IMG/VR virus record: IMGVR_UViG_3300039037_000119
Coordinates: 1 to 52,443 of that record
DNA: 52,443 nucleotides
Direction: 5' to 3' (one strand)
Source of the DNA: a virus
The notes under the pieces were generated by a model that ran no database searches, was not told the DNA's origin, and was given only the letters and a program-made list of their open reading frames with translations. Shown piece after piece: positions 5,902 to 13,710 of the stretch (position 1 is its first letter; each line of letters opens with the position of its first letter). A program made the position numbers and the translations under genes.

Positions 5902-6096
5902 ATGTCTAAGAATAAATGGCAACATAAACTAGATGCTCACACAAAAAAGAAACCTGGGAAACAAGATTCTTTTGTCTACATCACTATACCTCTTACATAT
6001 ACAGAAGATGATGAAGAAGACCTGGCTTACTACAGGTCTATGGCTAATGAGTGTGCTTTAGAGCATCAAATGGGGGGCACAAGTGAATTCTACTAA
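5902..6096 (+). CDS. Small charged hypothetical protein (64 aa)
   Basis: ATG preceded by aggagtaagct. A basic N-terminal third (NKWQHKLDAHTKKKPGK) is followed by a beta strand and a strongly acidic segment (TEDDEEDLAYYRSMANECAL). No family recognised. The next gene starts inside its end at a GTG. Confidence 0.65.
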   Translation: MSKNKWQHKLDAHTKKKPGKQDSFVYITIPLTYTEDDEEDLAYYRSMANECALEHQMGGTSEFY

Positions 6097-6322
6097 TCTA
6101 TATAAGCTATACATGTATACAAAATATCGTTCATACTTTATAACTTATAAAGGTAAAAGAACCTACTGTCACCCCTCTATAAAAAAAGTTGTAACAATTA
6201 CCGGTTTTCCTGTAAAGGAAGAAGATAGGCCTTTTTTTGACCATACAGAACTTATCCTAGAATCCACTAAACCAATAACCTTAAATAATATAAAAAAGCA
6301 CTATCCAGAGCTACTTGTATGA
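6083..6322 (+). CDS. Small PE-tail protein (79 aa, tail YPELLV)
   Basis: GTG at 6083 overlaps the previous gene by 14 bases and is preceded by a G-rich site (ggggggc); an ATG at 6113 is the alternative. Basic and tyrosine-rich at the start. The end, PITLNNIKKHYPELLV, is closely similar to the ends of the genes at 7236 and 7574, so homology extends about 16 residues here. The PE-tail Glu codon is GAG and the next gene starts in the tail (ATGA). Confidence 0.7.
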   Translation: MNSTNLYKLYMYTKYRSYFITYKGKRTYCHPSIKKVVTITGFPVKEEDRPFFDHTELILESTKPITLNNIKKHYPELLV

Positions 6323-6585
6323 AAACTATTATATTTTTACTATCTATACTATATACCTCTAGCTCTTATGCAGATTACCAAAATGAAGCATTAGAGCATG
6401 AATGCTTACACCAGCTATACCTAAAAAACGGTAAAGCTCCTTATAAAAAACTAGGGTCTAAATACACTGATTCTTATGGTATCGCTAAAGTAAGTTACGC
6501 AAACAAAACCTATAAATGCCATTTTAAAAAAGTAAGAAAACGTTACGAACTAAAGGAGGTGTTATATGGAATATCGGTTCTATAG
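6319..6585 (+). CDS. Small secreted (periplasmic) protein with Sec signal peptide (88 aa)
   Basis: A classical signal peptide opens the protein: MKT, hydrophobic IIFLLSILYTSSS, then SYA with predicted cleavage after A18. The mature 70 residues are basic with two Cys, possibly a disulfide. Export of an early phage protein suggests a role in the periplasm such as exclusion or envelope modification; this is inference. It starts at an ATGA overlap inside the upstream PE tail, and its own end overlaps the next gene by 20 bases. No PE tail of its own. Confidence 0.7.
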   Translation: MKTIIFLLSILYTSSSYADYQNEALEHECLHQLYLKNGKAPYKKLGSKYTDSYGIAKVSYANKTYKCHFKKVRKRYELKEVLYGISVL

Positions 6586-6784
6586 GTATGAAAATGCTAT
6601 AGCAGTACTAACATACCACAAAGTACGTTATACAATGTATAGGAGCTACCAAAAAGCACTAGATTCCTTTCTAGATTACTCTTGGGAGTACAGAGAAGTA
6701 GATTGTGTAACTGCTATAAATACTTGGAATCAAGAACCTTTACTGAAGATAACAGAAAAGTCTCATCCAGAATATTTTATCTAA
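6566..6784 (+). CDS. Small PE-tail protein (72 aa, tail HPEYFI)
   Basis: The ATG sits 5 bases after a near-perfect Shine-Dalgarno site (aaaggaggtg) lying within the upstream gene, so it is probably well translated. Tyr/Trp-rich (YRFYRYENAIAVLTYHKVRY) and mixed alpha/beta. Ends SHPEYFI with Glu codon GAA; the next gene has its own leader. Function unknown. Confidence 0.75.
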   Translation: MEYRFYRYENAIAVLTYHKVRYTMYRSYQKALDSFLDYSWEYREVDCVTAINTWNQEPLLKITEKSHPEYFI

Positions 6785-6794
6785 GGGAATTAAT

Positions 6795-7226
6795 ATGAAA
6801 CATTTAAAAGTAGCAAAACTAAACCAACTAATTACAACAAACCAAAACGAATTTAGAGCCGGTTGCGTACTATCAGAAAAACGTCTATGTGAACTAGCAT
6901 CGCTAGATATCCCAAAAACTTATAAGTCTCCTAAAGAAGTGCAACAATTCGCTCTTAAGAAGATGAGTTTCTACGTAACTTTAAATAAGCTATTAGCTAA
7001 ACGTGGTTTATACATCACTGCTAAAGACTATTACACAGAGTTTAAGATTCTGCCTAAAACAAAAGTACAAGGTAAAGTAAAAAACCTAGACCACCGCTCT
7101 AAGAACTACACGACTTCTGCTCGTGTTTTGGCTCAAGGTGAGCGTCTATACCACTCTACCTGGAAACCTTTGACTCCGGATGAAGAAATGGAAGTATCCT
7201 CTAGAGTACAGCAAGTGACTTTATAA
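6795..7226 (+). CDS. Basic hypothetical protein (143 aa)
   Basis: ATG preceded by aaggg. Strongly basic and mostly helical in the first 90 residues (KLNQLITTNQNEFRAGCVLS), with many Lys/Arg (KTKVQGKVKNLDHRSKNY) suggesting nucleic-acid binding. No PE tail (ends VQQVTL), no catalytic motif. Unknown. Confidence 0.7.
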   Translation: MKHLKVAKLNQLITTNQNEFRAGCVLSEKRLCELASLDIPKTYKSPKEVQQFALKKMSFYVTLNKLLAKRGLYITAKDYYTEFKILPKTKVQGKVKNLDHRSKNYTTSARVLAQGERLYHSTWKPLTPDEEMEVSSRVQQVTL

Positions 7227-7235
7227 GTATTTACC

Positions 7236-7577
7236 ATGTATATACTTATTAAATTAATGAACAGCCCTATATACAGTATTCCAGAAGGAACTTCTGATAA
7301 TGTTAGATATACTTATTACGGCTGGTCAAAAGATATAAAAACTGCAATAAACAATAAGTCTTTTACTACTATATCTTCTTTATACCTACTACATCCAAAA
7401 GAAGCAAAAGCATATATCGACCCAGGTCTTCCTACTACCGGAGAAGATTGTTATATACCACTAGAAAACTGGATAAAATTCTTAGAGATGGTAGATAAGA
7501 TTAAGGTAATTATAAAGCAAGAAACGCCTATCACATTAAGACAGATAGAAACGTACTACCCGGAGTTATTATTATGA
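7236..7577 (+). CDS. PE-tail protein, paralogue of the next gene (113 aa, YPELLL)
   Basis: Paralogous to the protein at 7574: both have YYGWSK/WYGWASK near residue 30, a proline-rich Y-I-D/Y-A-D-I segment, an IPLENWIKFLE/IHLSQWLSELE helix, and the ending TPITLRQIETYYPELLL/EPITLTQIETDHPELLI. The Glu codon in the tail is GAG and the next gene begins at the ATGA overlap. A tandem duplication is likely. Confidence 0.75.
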   Translation: MYILIKLMNSPIYSIPEGTSDNVRYTYYGWSKDIKTAINNKSFTTISSLYLLHPKEAKAYIDPGLPTTGEDCYIPLENWIKFLEMVDKIKVIIKQETPITLRQIETYYPELLL

Positions 7578-7921
7578 CAGAAGATAATGTATATTTAATA
7601 TACGTAACTACTAACACTCCTGAACAAGAATACAACTATACTATGCTTAGCGGTAAGCTAGATAGTGAGAATATTATGTGGTATGGTTGGGCTTCTAAAA
7701 TACCTGTATTACTACGTCGTGTAGGCGAGCCAGAAACACTCGTCTATGCTGATATACCTGATAATAGGATTACTGAAAACATACCGCCAAACAAACCTAT
7801 CCACTTATCTCAATGGTTATCAGAACTCGAACACTCTAAAGAACTAAAGCTAGTAATAATACAAGAAGAACCTATAACTTTAACCCAAATAGAAACAGAT
7901 CATCCCGAACTATTAATATAG
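7574..7921 (+). CDS. PE-tail protein, paralogue of the previous gene (115 aa, HPELLI)
   Basis: Second member of the tandem pair. Same layout as its neighbour: N-terminal beta strands, WYGWASK, W-containing helix near residue 85 and the ITLTQIETDHPELLI ending. Here the tail uses CCC GAA, and the VWA gene that follows has its own agagg site. Unknown function. Confidence 0.75.
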   Translation: MTEDNVYLIYVTTNTPEQEYNYTMLSGKLDSENIMWYGWASKIPVLLRRVGEPETLVYADIPDNRITENIPPNKPIHLSQWLSELEHSKELKLVIIQEEPITLTQIETDHPELLI

Positions 7922-7929
7922 AGGTCATT

Positions 7930-9156
7930 ATGACAGACGAAAAATTTGGATTTGAAGAAGCTTTAGCTAACATGGCTACTGCATCTAGTTCCTATCACAA
8001 AGAGTATGTATTTTATGCTCACCTTATTTCACAGTGTCGTGTAACATACGATCCAAAACTAGGGGTGACTGAAGAGGACCCTGAAGGTACTCCATGTGAT
8101 GTAAACTTTATGCATGACCATTACAATCTATTCATTAACCCTACCCTATTTAATCAGATGCCTTTAACACATCGTATGGGTACTTTAAAACACAATATGT
8201 TACATATCCTATACGATCATGTAACTCGTTTAGAAGGACGTGATGTAAAGAAATTCCAAAAAGCTACAGATTGCGCTATTAACCAGCATATCAATGCAGA
8301 CCATCTACCTGATGATGCTGTCACGCCTGAAAACCTACTAGGTAATTATCCAGTCTCTGAAAACAAGACAGCAGAACAATACTTTGAGATGCTTCCTGAT
8401 GAAGACGATAATAATAATGATAATGATGATGATGGGGGTAGTGGTTCATCTACAGGTGATCACCAACAATGGGCTGAATCGCAAGGTGAAGAAGTAATCC
8501 AACAAGATCTTACAAAGAAAATGATGGAACAAGCTAATGCTGAAACCCAAAAAGTACAAGGCAATACTCCTTCTCAATATACTGATTGGCTAGATATCTT
8601 TAACAATGATAAACAAGTCAATTGGAAACAAGTATTACGTCGTATTGTAGGTAACCGTAGAGCTAACCAACGTAAAACATTACTGCGTAGAGATAGACGT
8701 TCCCCTCACTTCGAACATATCAAAGGTCGTACAAAAGACCGTACTTTTGATTTATTAGTAGTAGGGGACGAATCTGGTTCAGTATCTGATACAGAACTAG
8801 TGCAAGCTATTTCAGAAACAATACAGCTATGTAAAGTAATGAATACAAGCACTAGATATATCTCAGTAGATACTCAAGCTTACCCATCAGTAGAGTTAAA
8901 AGCTAATACCCGCTCTTTTGAACGTAATGCTCGTGGTGGTACATACATCTCAAAAGCCTTAAAACAAGCTTCTAAAGAACATCTATCTTATGATGCCTTA
9001 CTAGTCATTACAGATGGATATTTACATACGTCTGATGTAGAAGCCTTTGCTGAAGCTAATCGCCCTACTATCTTCTTAATTACCTCAGAAGGACAAATCA
9101 TGGACCAAATGCAAACAGGTCGTATGAGAGCTATCAAACTAGAGACAGGTGATTAG
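7930..9156 (+). CDS. VWA-domain protein with degenerate metallopeptidase-like N-domain (408 aa)
   Basis: Two-domain protein of the DUF2201/VWA-like type found with MoxR ATPases; N4 gp25 is the probable counterpart. Residues about 15-160 correspond to the putative metallopeptidase domain: FINPTLFNQ, then LKHNMLHILYDHVTR, where the usual HExxH Glu is Asn. An acidic Asn/Asp linker (about 155-180) follows. The VWA domain (about 270-405) has the MIDAS motif DESGS (VVGDESGSVSD), a downstream Thr (GGTYIS) and ITDGYLH. With the ATPase at 9714 it probably forms a metal-dependent chaperone or remodelling complex. Cytoplasmic; no PE tail. Confidence 0.85.
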   Translation: MTDEKFGFEEALANMATASSSYHKEYVFYAHLISQCRVTYDPKLGVTEEDPEGTPCDVNFMHDHYNLFINPTLFNQMPLTHRMGTLKHNMLHILYDHVTRLEGRDVKKFQKATDCAINQHINADHLPDDAVTPENLLGNYPVSENKTAEQYFEMLPDEDDNNNDNDDDGGSGSSTGDHQQWAESQGEEVIQQDLTKKMMEQANAETQKVQGNTPSQYTDWLDIFNNDKQVNWKQVLRRIVGNRRANQRKTLLRRDRRSPHFEHIKGRTKDRTFDLLVVGDESGSVSDTELVQAISETIQLCKVMNTSTRYISVDTQAYPSVELKANTRSFERNARGGTYISKALKQASKEHLSYDALLVITDGYLHTSDVEAFAEANRPTIFLITSEGQIMDQMQTGRMRAIKLETGD

Positions 9157-9157
9157 T

Positions 9158-9446
9158 ATGATAGTAGATATACATTTGACAAAGAGTGGAGAGCACTTAC
9201 ATTTACGTGTAGTAGCACAACCTCCTTATGACGGTCTAGCTAATAAAAATAACCCTTACCGACAATTACTAGATAGTAAAAAAAGGTATATATAAAAACT
9301 TAATAGAAAAATTAAAACCTCTAATACTAGAACAGGAAAGAGGTATCAAACATCCTTACGTACAATCCCTATTAGCAAAAAATAGCCTAGAAACACTTCA
9401 ACTATTTAAACAGGCTAGAAAAACAAATCCGGAATATTTTATATGA
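9158..9446 (+). pseudogene. Frameshifted PE-tail gene (tail NPEYFI), broken at an A7 run
   Basis: ATG 9158 reads 45 residues (MIVDIHLTKSGEHLHLRVVA... DSKKRYI) to a TAA. Reading one A fewer in the seven-A run near 9280 gives a continuous ORF of about 95 residues, through LIEKLKPLILEQERGIKHPY to KTNPEYFI and the TGA at 9444-9446, where the next gene starts (ATGA). Both halves look coding and the second ends in a perfect PE tail, so the gene is recently broken, mis-sequenced, or read by slippage. Confidence 0.65.
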
Positions 9447-9700
9447 AACTTATAACTAGGTTACACACTCCTGATGGTACGATCAATGAAAACCCATTAA
9501 CATTAGTAGACTTTACAGAGTTTTCTGAAGATATACAGGAAACTATAATAACTCTACTAACACCTGAAGACCAAAAAGCGGTAAGAGACGTATACAAACA
9601 AGAACGAGAGCTTATTACTTCAAGACAACAACTTATTGGAAACATTTACAGCAGAATAACAAACGAAATTAAGATTAAACACCCAGAACACTTTATCTAA
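9443..9700 (+). CDS. Small PE-tail protein (85 aa, HPEHFI)
   Basis: Starts at the ATGA overlap inside the preceding tail (CCG GAA, giving GGAA upstream). Acidic middle (LVDFTEFSEDIQETIITLL) followed by a long basic helix (RDVYKQERELITSRQQLI). Ends KIKHPEHFI, Glu codon GAA, followed by a separate ttggag site for the MoxR gene. Function unknown. Confidence 0.7.
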   Translation: MKLITRLHTPDGTINENPLTLVDFTEFSEDIQETIITLLTPEDQKAVRDVYKQERELITSRQQLIGNIYSRITNEIKIKHPEHFI

Positions 9701-9713
9701 TTGGAGAACATAT

Positions 9714-11003
9714 ATGAACATTAAACAAGTATTTAACTTAATTCAAGAAGCGGATGCGGTAGATCACGTACCTCTAATTGAATCATTACACGGTATTGGT
9801 AAATCAACAATTTGTGAAACCTACGCTCGTGAAAAAAACCTTCATTTTGAACCGTTAATCCTATCCTTAATGGATATTGGAGATCTTATCGGTATTCCTC
9901 GTACTACTCAAGTAGGCGGACAAACAACAACTGTATGGGCAGCGCCAGATTGGTATTCACGTATCGTAAACGCAGCTTGGCCTACAGAAATGCCTATTGA
10001 CCGTTTAAAGTTTGTAGACACAGGTTTATACGATCTAGTAAAAAATCTAGCTACAGAAATGATTAAACGTGAGAAACTAAACGAGCTATATTGCCAATTC
10101 TACAAGCTACCATCTGACGAACTACAATTACTCCGTCAAGAAAATGTAGTATACCTAGATGCAAAACGTTCTGTACTATTCCTAGATGAATTTAACCGTT
10201 CACCTAGTGATGTATTAAACGCCTCGTTACAGCTAATCCTAGAAAAACGTTTGCATACACATATCTTACCTAGAGTCGGTGGTAAAGATACATTCATCGT
10301 ATCAGCAATCAACCCTTCTGACGGTGATTATACAGTAGTAGACTTTGATCCAGCCTTATTAGACCGTTTTGTACAATGCAACCTAGATCCAGATACAAAT
10401 GCCTGGTTATCATGGGCTAACGACAACAACGTAAATGAAGTAGTACGTGACTACTTAACAGAGAACCCATCAAAACTACACTTTGTACCTAAAGATGGTA
10501 AGAAAGGCTCTTCACCACGTTCATGGACTAGATTAGCCTCATACCTAGACAGTATTAATAACAAACCTACTGAGACCACTTCATACTACTTAAAAGGTAT
10601 TATCGGTGAATCACTAGCAGCAGAATTCTTACTATTCTTACAAGGTTATGCTCGTTCTATGTCAGTAGAAGAGATTCAAGAAATTGTAGAGAAGAAAGCA
10701 AAACGTGTTAAAGACATCGAAAAACTAGGTGCTCATGTAGGTAAAGCTATCGACAAGGTAGAGGCTATTAAAAAAATGGAGTTAGCCCACAACCTGCAAA
10801 AGGCTTATACCGATGTAAAAGATGCTTCAGAAGCATTACCATACCTAGCTTACTTATACGGGTTGCCTCTAGAAAACTTAACAGCCTTCTTAACAAATCT
10901 AAAATCAGACAATCAAACTGCGTTCCAGCAACTAGTGGCTTTTGATGGAGAATTGAATAGTAAAGGTTTATTCCGAAAAATTGTAACTAAGGTAGCAAGC
11001 TAA
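9714..11003 (+). CDS. MoxR-family AAA+ ATPase (429 aa)
   Basis: AAA+ ATPase matching the MoxR family and N4 gp24. Walker A GIGKST at residues 27-32, Walker B LFLDEFN near 154-160 followed by RSPSDVLNASLQLI, sensor-1 Asn in IVSAINPSD, and arginine-finger region DPALLDRFV. The C-terminal half is helical (EEIQEIVEKKAKRVKDIEKL). MoxR ATPases act with VWA proteins to remodel or insert metal into targets; the VWA gene lies two small genes upstream. Substrate unknown. No PE tail. Confidence 0.9.
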   Translation: MNIKQVFNLIQEADAVDHVPLIESLHGIGKSTICETYAREKNLHFEPLILSLMDIGDLIGIPRTTQVGGQTTTVWAAPDWYSRIVNAAWPTEMPIDRLKFVDTGLYDLVKNLATEMIKREKLNELYCQFYKLPSDELQLLRQENVVYLDAKRSVLFLDEFNRSPSDVLNASLQLILEKRLHTHILPRVGGKDTFIVSAINPSDGDYTVVDFDPALLDRFVQCNLDPDTNAWLSWANDNNVNEVVRDYLTENPSKLHFVPKDGKKGSSPRSWTRLASYLDSINNKPTETTSYYLKGIIGESLAAEFLLFLQGYARSMSVEEIQEIVEKKAKRVKDIEKLGAHVGKAIDKVEAIKKMELAHNLQKAYTDVKDASEALPYLAYLYGLPLENLTAFLTNLKSDNQTAFQQLVAFDGELNSKGLFRKIVTKVAS

Positions 11004-11005
11004 TT

Positions 11006-11416
11006 ATGTTACGTATTCTACTATTAGAGACTCTAATATGGAGTCTCATTTATTTCGGTTTGTACGTAACTAACTATCCTATATTTACAGGTATAGCCTA
11101 CTTCGTACTTATAACCATAACCTTAGCAACAGGTATCTTTGCTATAGCATCACTTGGAATACAGGCAGCAATAAAAAGAAAAGGTACTTTACCTAAAGAG
11201 GTGGTACCTGAAGCAATAAACTTCTTACTCAAATCTTCACCTCTGTATGCGGGTATCGTCTTCCTATTAATTCTAGCTAAAACATATGTAATATACTATT
11301 CAGGGCATATGGAATTAGCTGTGTTCTATGGAGGTACCTTACTCTTATCTAGTGCATACATTAACCTAGTATTTAGCCCTTTCCTTAAAAAACAAATATT
11401 AAACTATAAGCTATAA
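11006..11416 (+). CDS. Four-span membrane protein (136 aa)
   Basis: Starts 2 bases after the MoxR stop with no strong ribosome site, so probably translated by coupling. Four hydrophobic helices are visible (about 3-23, 25-50, 72-92 and 105-125) with a basic loop between the second and third (KRKGTLPKEVV). No family recognised. It might be a membrane partner for the MoxR/VWA pair, inferred only from position. It closes a transcription unit: two hairpins and a promoter follow. Confidence 0.7.
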   Translation: MLRILLLETLIWSLIYFGLYVTNYPIFTGIAYFVLITITLATGIFAIASLGIQAAIKRKGTLPKEVVPEAINFLLKSSPLYAGIVFLLILAKTYVIYYSGHMELAVFYGGTLLLSSAYINLVFSPFLKKQILNYKL

Positions 11417-11426
11417 GGATATTTAA

Positions 11427-11469
11427 ACCTTCTCCAAGGTAACCTATCCCTGTGATGGTTAATCAGGGA
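11427..11469 (+). terminator. Two hairpins at a transcription-unit boundary
   Basis: ACCTT/AAGGT with loop CTCC (11427-11440) and TCCCTG/CAGGGA (11447-11452/11464-11469) lie just after the membrane-protein gene and before the promoter at 11498. No T run follows, so termination is uncertain; they may protect mRNA ends. Confidence 0.35.
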
Positions 11470-11497
11470 CCTATTAAAATACGTATTCTTTAAGTAC

Positions 11498-11526
11498 TTA
11501 TCTTAGTAGGTCAAACCTGCTATAAT
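11498..11526 (+). promoter_or_regulatory. Sigma70-type promoter with extended -10
   Basis: TGCTATAAT at 11518-11526 is a perfect extended -10 (TGnTATAAT). Seventeen bases upstream, TTATCT is a weak -35. Transcription would start near 11533 and read the PhoH-like gene at 11559 and the replication genes beyond. The motif suggests host RNA polymerase serves this unit. Confidence 0.65.
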
Positions 11527-11558
11527 AGAGTTTCTATCAACTAGATAAAGGCTACTAA

Positions 11559-12260
11559 ATGGCTCGTAAGAAACCGCATAACGCTAAACCCCTAGAAAAA
11601 GACAACCTAAAAGTCTCTGATGTCCAACCTTTTAATGACAGACAAGCAGACATTCTCCACACACTCCAAGCAACAGATAAACACATATCCCTACTAGGTT
11701 ATGCCGGGGTAGGTAAGTCCTATCTAGCTTTAGCAGGTGCATCTCTTCTCCTTGAACGAGGTGACTACAACAAAATAGTAATTATCCGCTCAGCAGTTCA
11801 AACTCGTGATATAGGGCATCTTCCTGGTTCGCTTGAGGAAAAAGGCCTAGTTTACGAACTTCCGTATAGAAAGATATTTTCAGACATTTTTAAACGTGAC
11901 GACGCTTATGACATACTTAAAAAGAAAGACATTGTACGCTTTATGCTTACTAGTTATGTTCGAGGTCTTACTATGGATAATGCAATTATCGTAGTAGAGG
12001 AAGCTCAAAATTTTACAGCTCATGAACTAGCTAGTGTAATCACTCGTGCAGGACAGAATAGTCGTATTATAATCACAGGAGACATCCTACAACGAGACTT
12101 AACACGAGAGAAAGAGAAAGATGTGGAAAAAGTATTTAAAGTCCTGGAAGAGCTACCACAGTTCGCTAGATTTGACTTTGAAGCAGATGACATAGTACGA
12201 TCCGGTCTAGTTAAAGACTTCATTATCAAATCAACTGAAATGTACCCTGAAGGGTTATAG
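11559..12260 (+). CDS. PhoH-like P-loop ATPase (233 aa)
   Basis: RecD-like P-loop ATPase of the PhoH family, common in phage genomes. Walker A GYAGVGKS at residues 47-54 after FNDRQADILHTL (Q motif-like), IIRSAVQTRDIGHLPGS (typical PhoH segment), Walker B AIIVVEEAQN, and the GDILQRDLTR motif. An RNA-associated role is suspected for the family; its exact role in phage is not established. First gene behind the extended -10 promoter. No PE tail. Length fits the phage form, which lacks extra domains. Confidence 0.9.
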   Translation: MARKKPHNAKPLEKDNLKVSDVQPFNDRQADILHTLQATDKHISLLGYAGVGKSYLALAGASLLLERGDYNKIVIIRSAVQTRDIGHLPGSLEEKGLVYELPYRKIFSDIFKRDDAYDILKKKDIVRFMLTSYVRGLTMDNAIIVVEEAQNFTAHELASVITRAGQNSRIIITGDILQRDLTREKEKDVEKVFKVLEELPQFARFDFEADDIVRSGLVKDFIIKSTEMYPEGL

Positions 12261-12286
12261 ACTAATCTAAATATAAGGAGCTCTAT

Positions 12287-12526
12287 ATGGCAGCTCCTTA
12301 CTTACTTACAACCTTCATATACCCTAACGAAACTTGTCTTTACCGAGTGGTAGATCACACTAATCCAAAAAATCCTATATTCTACCCAAGTCATAAAACT
12401 ATCTCAGGAGCTATCCGTAACTTTAAAACAAAACCTCCTATCCCTTTTCCTAAACCGTACACTATAGCTCTACCTTTCTATACTATAGAATCCCTACAAG
12501 AAGGGTATCCGGAGTTCTTTATATGA
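12287..12526 (+). CDS. Small PE-tail protein (79 aa, YPEFFI)
   Basis: ATG preceded by aaggagctct. Proline- and aromatic-rich (FIYPNETCLYRVVDHTNPK), probably beta-rich, with a basic patch (NFKTKPPIPFPKPY). The tail uses GAG and carries an overlapping ATGA start, but the gene that should begin there is missing; only the remnant at 12523-12563 is present. Confidence 0.7.
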   Translation: MAAPYLLTTFIYPNETCLYRVVDHTNPKNPIFYPSHKTISGAIRNFKTKPPIPFPKPYTIALPFYTIESLQEGYPEFFI

Positions 12527-12563
12527 ATATACTAACTACAATCACCCCGAATTTTTTATCTAG
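12523..12563 (+). pseudogene. Orphan PE tail: remnant of a deleted gene
   Basis: An ATG at 12523 overlaps the upstream tail exactly as a coupled PE-tail gene would. In another frame the bases up to TAG 12561-12563 read YTNYNHPEFFI-stop, a perfect PE tail with the GAA codon of uncoupled tails. Start and end of a former gene are thus joined with the frame lost: a deletion scar 41 bases long. Confidence 0.6.
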
Positions 12564-12571
12564 GAACTATT

Positions 12572-13483
12572 ATGAACCAAATTAAAGCAACAATCATCTC
12601 AGACTCTATCACTCCTGCAGGTAAACGTATTACCTCATTTGAACTGGAGTATCCAAGATTCATCCACGCAGAGCTTATGACCCATCGTCAGTTTAGTCGT
12701 AATGCAGCTAGTTCTCGTGCTATCCCGGTATCTACTACTTCTGCTCAAATTAAAGCTAACCCCGCTGTACCTTTTTATTTTGGTTCTAATCAAAAAGGTA
12801 TGCAAGCAGGTGCAGAGCTTACAGGTAAACGCTTAGACCTAACCCAATCAATCTGGAAAGAAGCTGCTACTTCAGCTGCAGAGTATGCATCTATCCTATC
12901 AGACCTAGGTCTCCACAAACAACACGCTAACAGGGTATCGGAAGTATTCCAAACTTACAAAGTAGTACTAACAACCACAGAAATCGCAAACTTCTTACAC
13001 TTACGTGATCATCCCGATGCTCAACCTGAAATACGTCTCCTAGCTTCATATATGAATACTGCTATGGAAGCGTCTACCCCTAAGCATTTAAACCCAGGTG
13101 AATGGCATTTACCTTACACCACTACAGTAAAAAGCACAGAAGGCAAAGTAACATATCTAGATGCTGACGGCACTGTACTAACAGAGGAAGAAGCCATCAA
13201 AGTATCTGCTAGTTGCTGTGCTCAAGTTAGCTATCGTGTACTAGACCATTCCTTACCTAAAGCATTAGCTATCTATGACCAACTAGTATCTTCGGAACCT
13301 GTCCATGCTTCACCTTTCGAACATCAAGCTACTCCAATGAAAGTAGAAAACCACCTAGATTCTACCTTATTTGAATGGCAAGAAGGTGTAACACATGTAG
13401 ACAAGAACGGTTATTTTTGGTCAGGAAACTTCCAAGGTTGGATTCAAAATCGTCAATTAATCCCTAACCATGTAATTTCTTAA
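12572..13483 (+). CDS. thyX: Flavin-dependent thymidylate synthase ThyX (303 aa)
   Basis: Makes dTMP from dUMP using methylene-tetrahydrofolate, FAD and NADPH. The ThyX signature is clear: THRQFSRNAASSRAIP at residues 37-52 (family RHRxxSxNxxSxR, first Arg here Thr), with FELEYPRFIHAELMTH before it. The C-terminal half keeps REI-type nucleotide-site features: HLRDHPDAQPEIRLLA, then ASCCAQVSYR and SPFEHQATPM, as in long phage ThyX. Start supported by aggaac upstream. It provides dTMP for phage DNA synthesis together with the RNR at 29.8-32.6 kb. No PE tail. Confidence 0.93.
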   Translation: MNQIKATIISDSITPAGKRITSFELEYPRFIHAELMTHRQFSRNAASSRAIPVSTTSAQIKANPAVPFYFGSNQKGMQAGAELTGKRLDLTQSIWKEAATSAAEYASILSDLGLHKQHANRVSEVFQTYKVVLTTTEIANFLHLRDHPDAQPEIRLLASYMNTAMEASTPKHLNPGEWHLPYTTTVKSTEGKVTYLDADGTVLTEEEAIKVSASCCAQVSYRVLDHSLPKALAIYDQLVSSEPVHASPFEHQATPMKVENHLDSTLFEWQEGVTHVDKNGYFWSGNFQGWIQNRQLIPNHVIS

Positions 13484-13492
13484 GGACTCTTT

Positions 13493-13702
13493 ATGTATTT
13501 CGATAATCTTAATATTCACCAAACGGTAGACACAGAATGTAAAGGATTATTTGATTATTATACAGATATGACTGCAAAAGCTTTTGAAGACGCTATATAC
13601 AAGCAATCCCTGGAAAAGGTTCTAGAAAAAGAATTTAAGGGACTTACCTTAAAACAAGTACAAAAAGCTGCTAAAGAGTTATACCCAGAAAAATTTATAT
13701 AG
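13493..13702 (+). CDS. Small helical PE-tail protein (69 aa, YPEKFI)
   Basis: ATG after aaggactcttt. Acidic start, then mainly helical with alternating Lys/Glu (KQSLEKVLEKEFKGLTLKQV). The tail YPEKFI is the only one with Lys after PE. Glu codon GAA; the next gene has its own agag site. Unknown. Confidence 0.7.
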   Translation: MYFDNLNIHQTVDTECKGLFDYYTDMTAKAFEDAIYKQSLEKVLEKEFKGLTLKQVQKAAKELYPEKFI

Positions 13703-13710
13703 AGACCATT

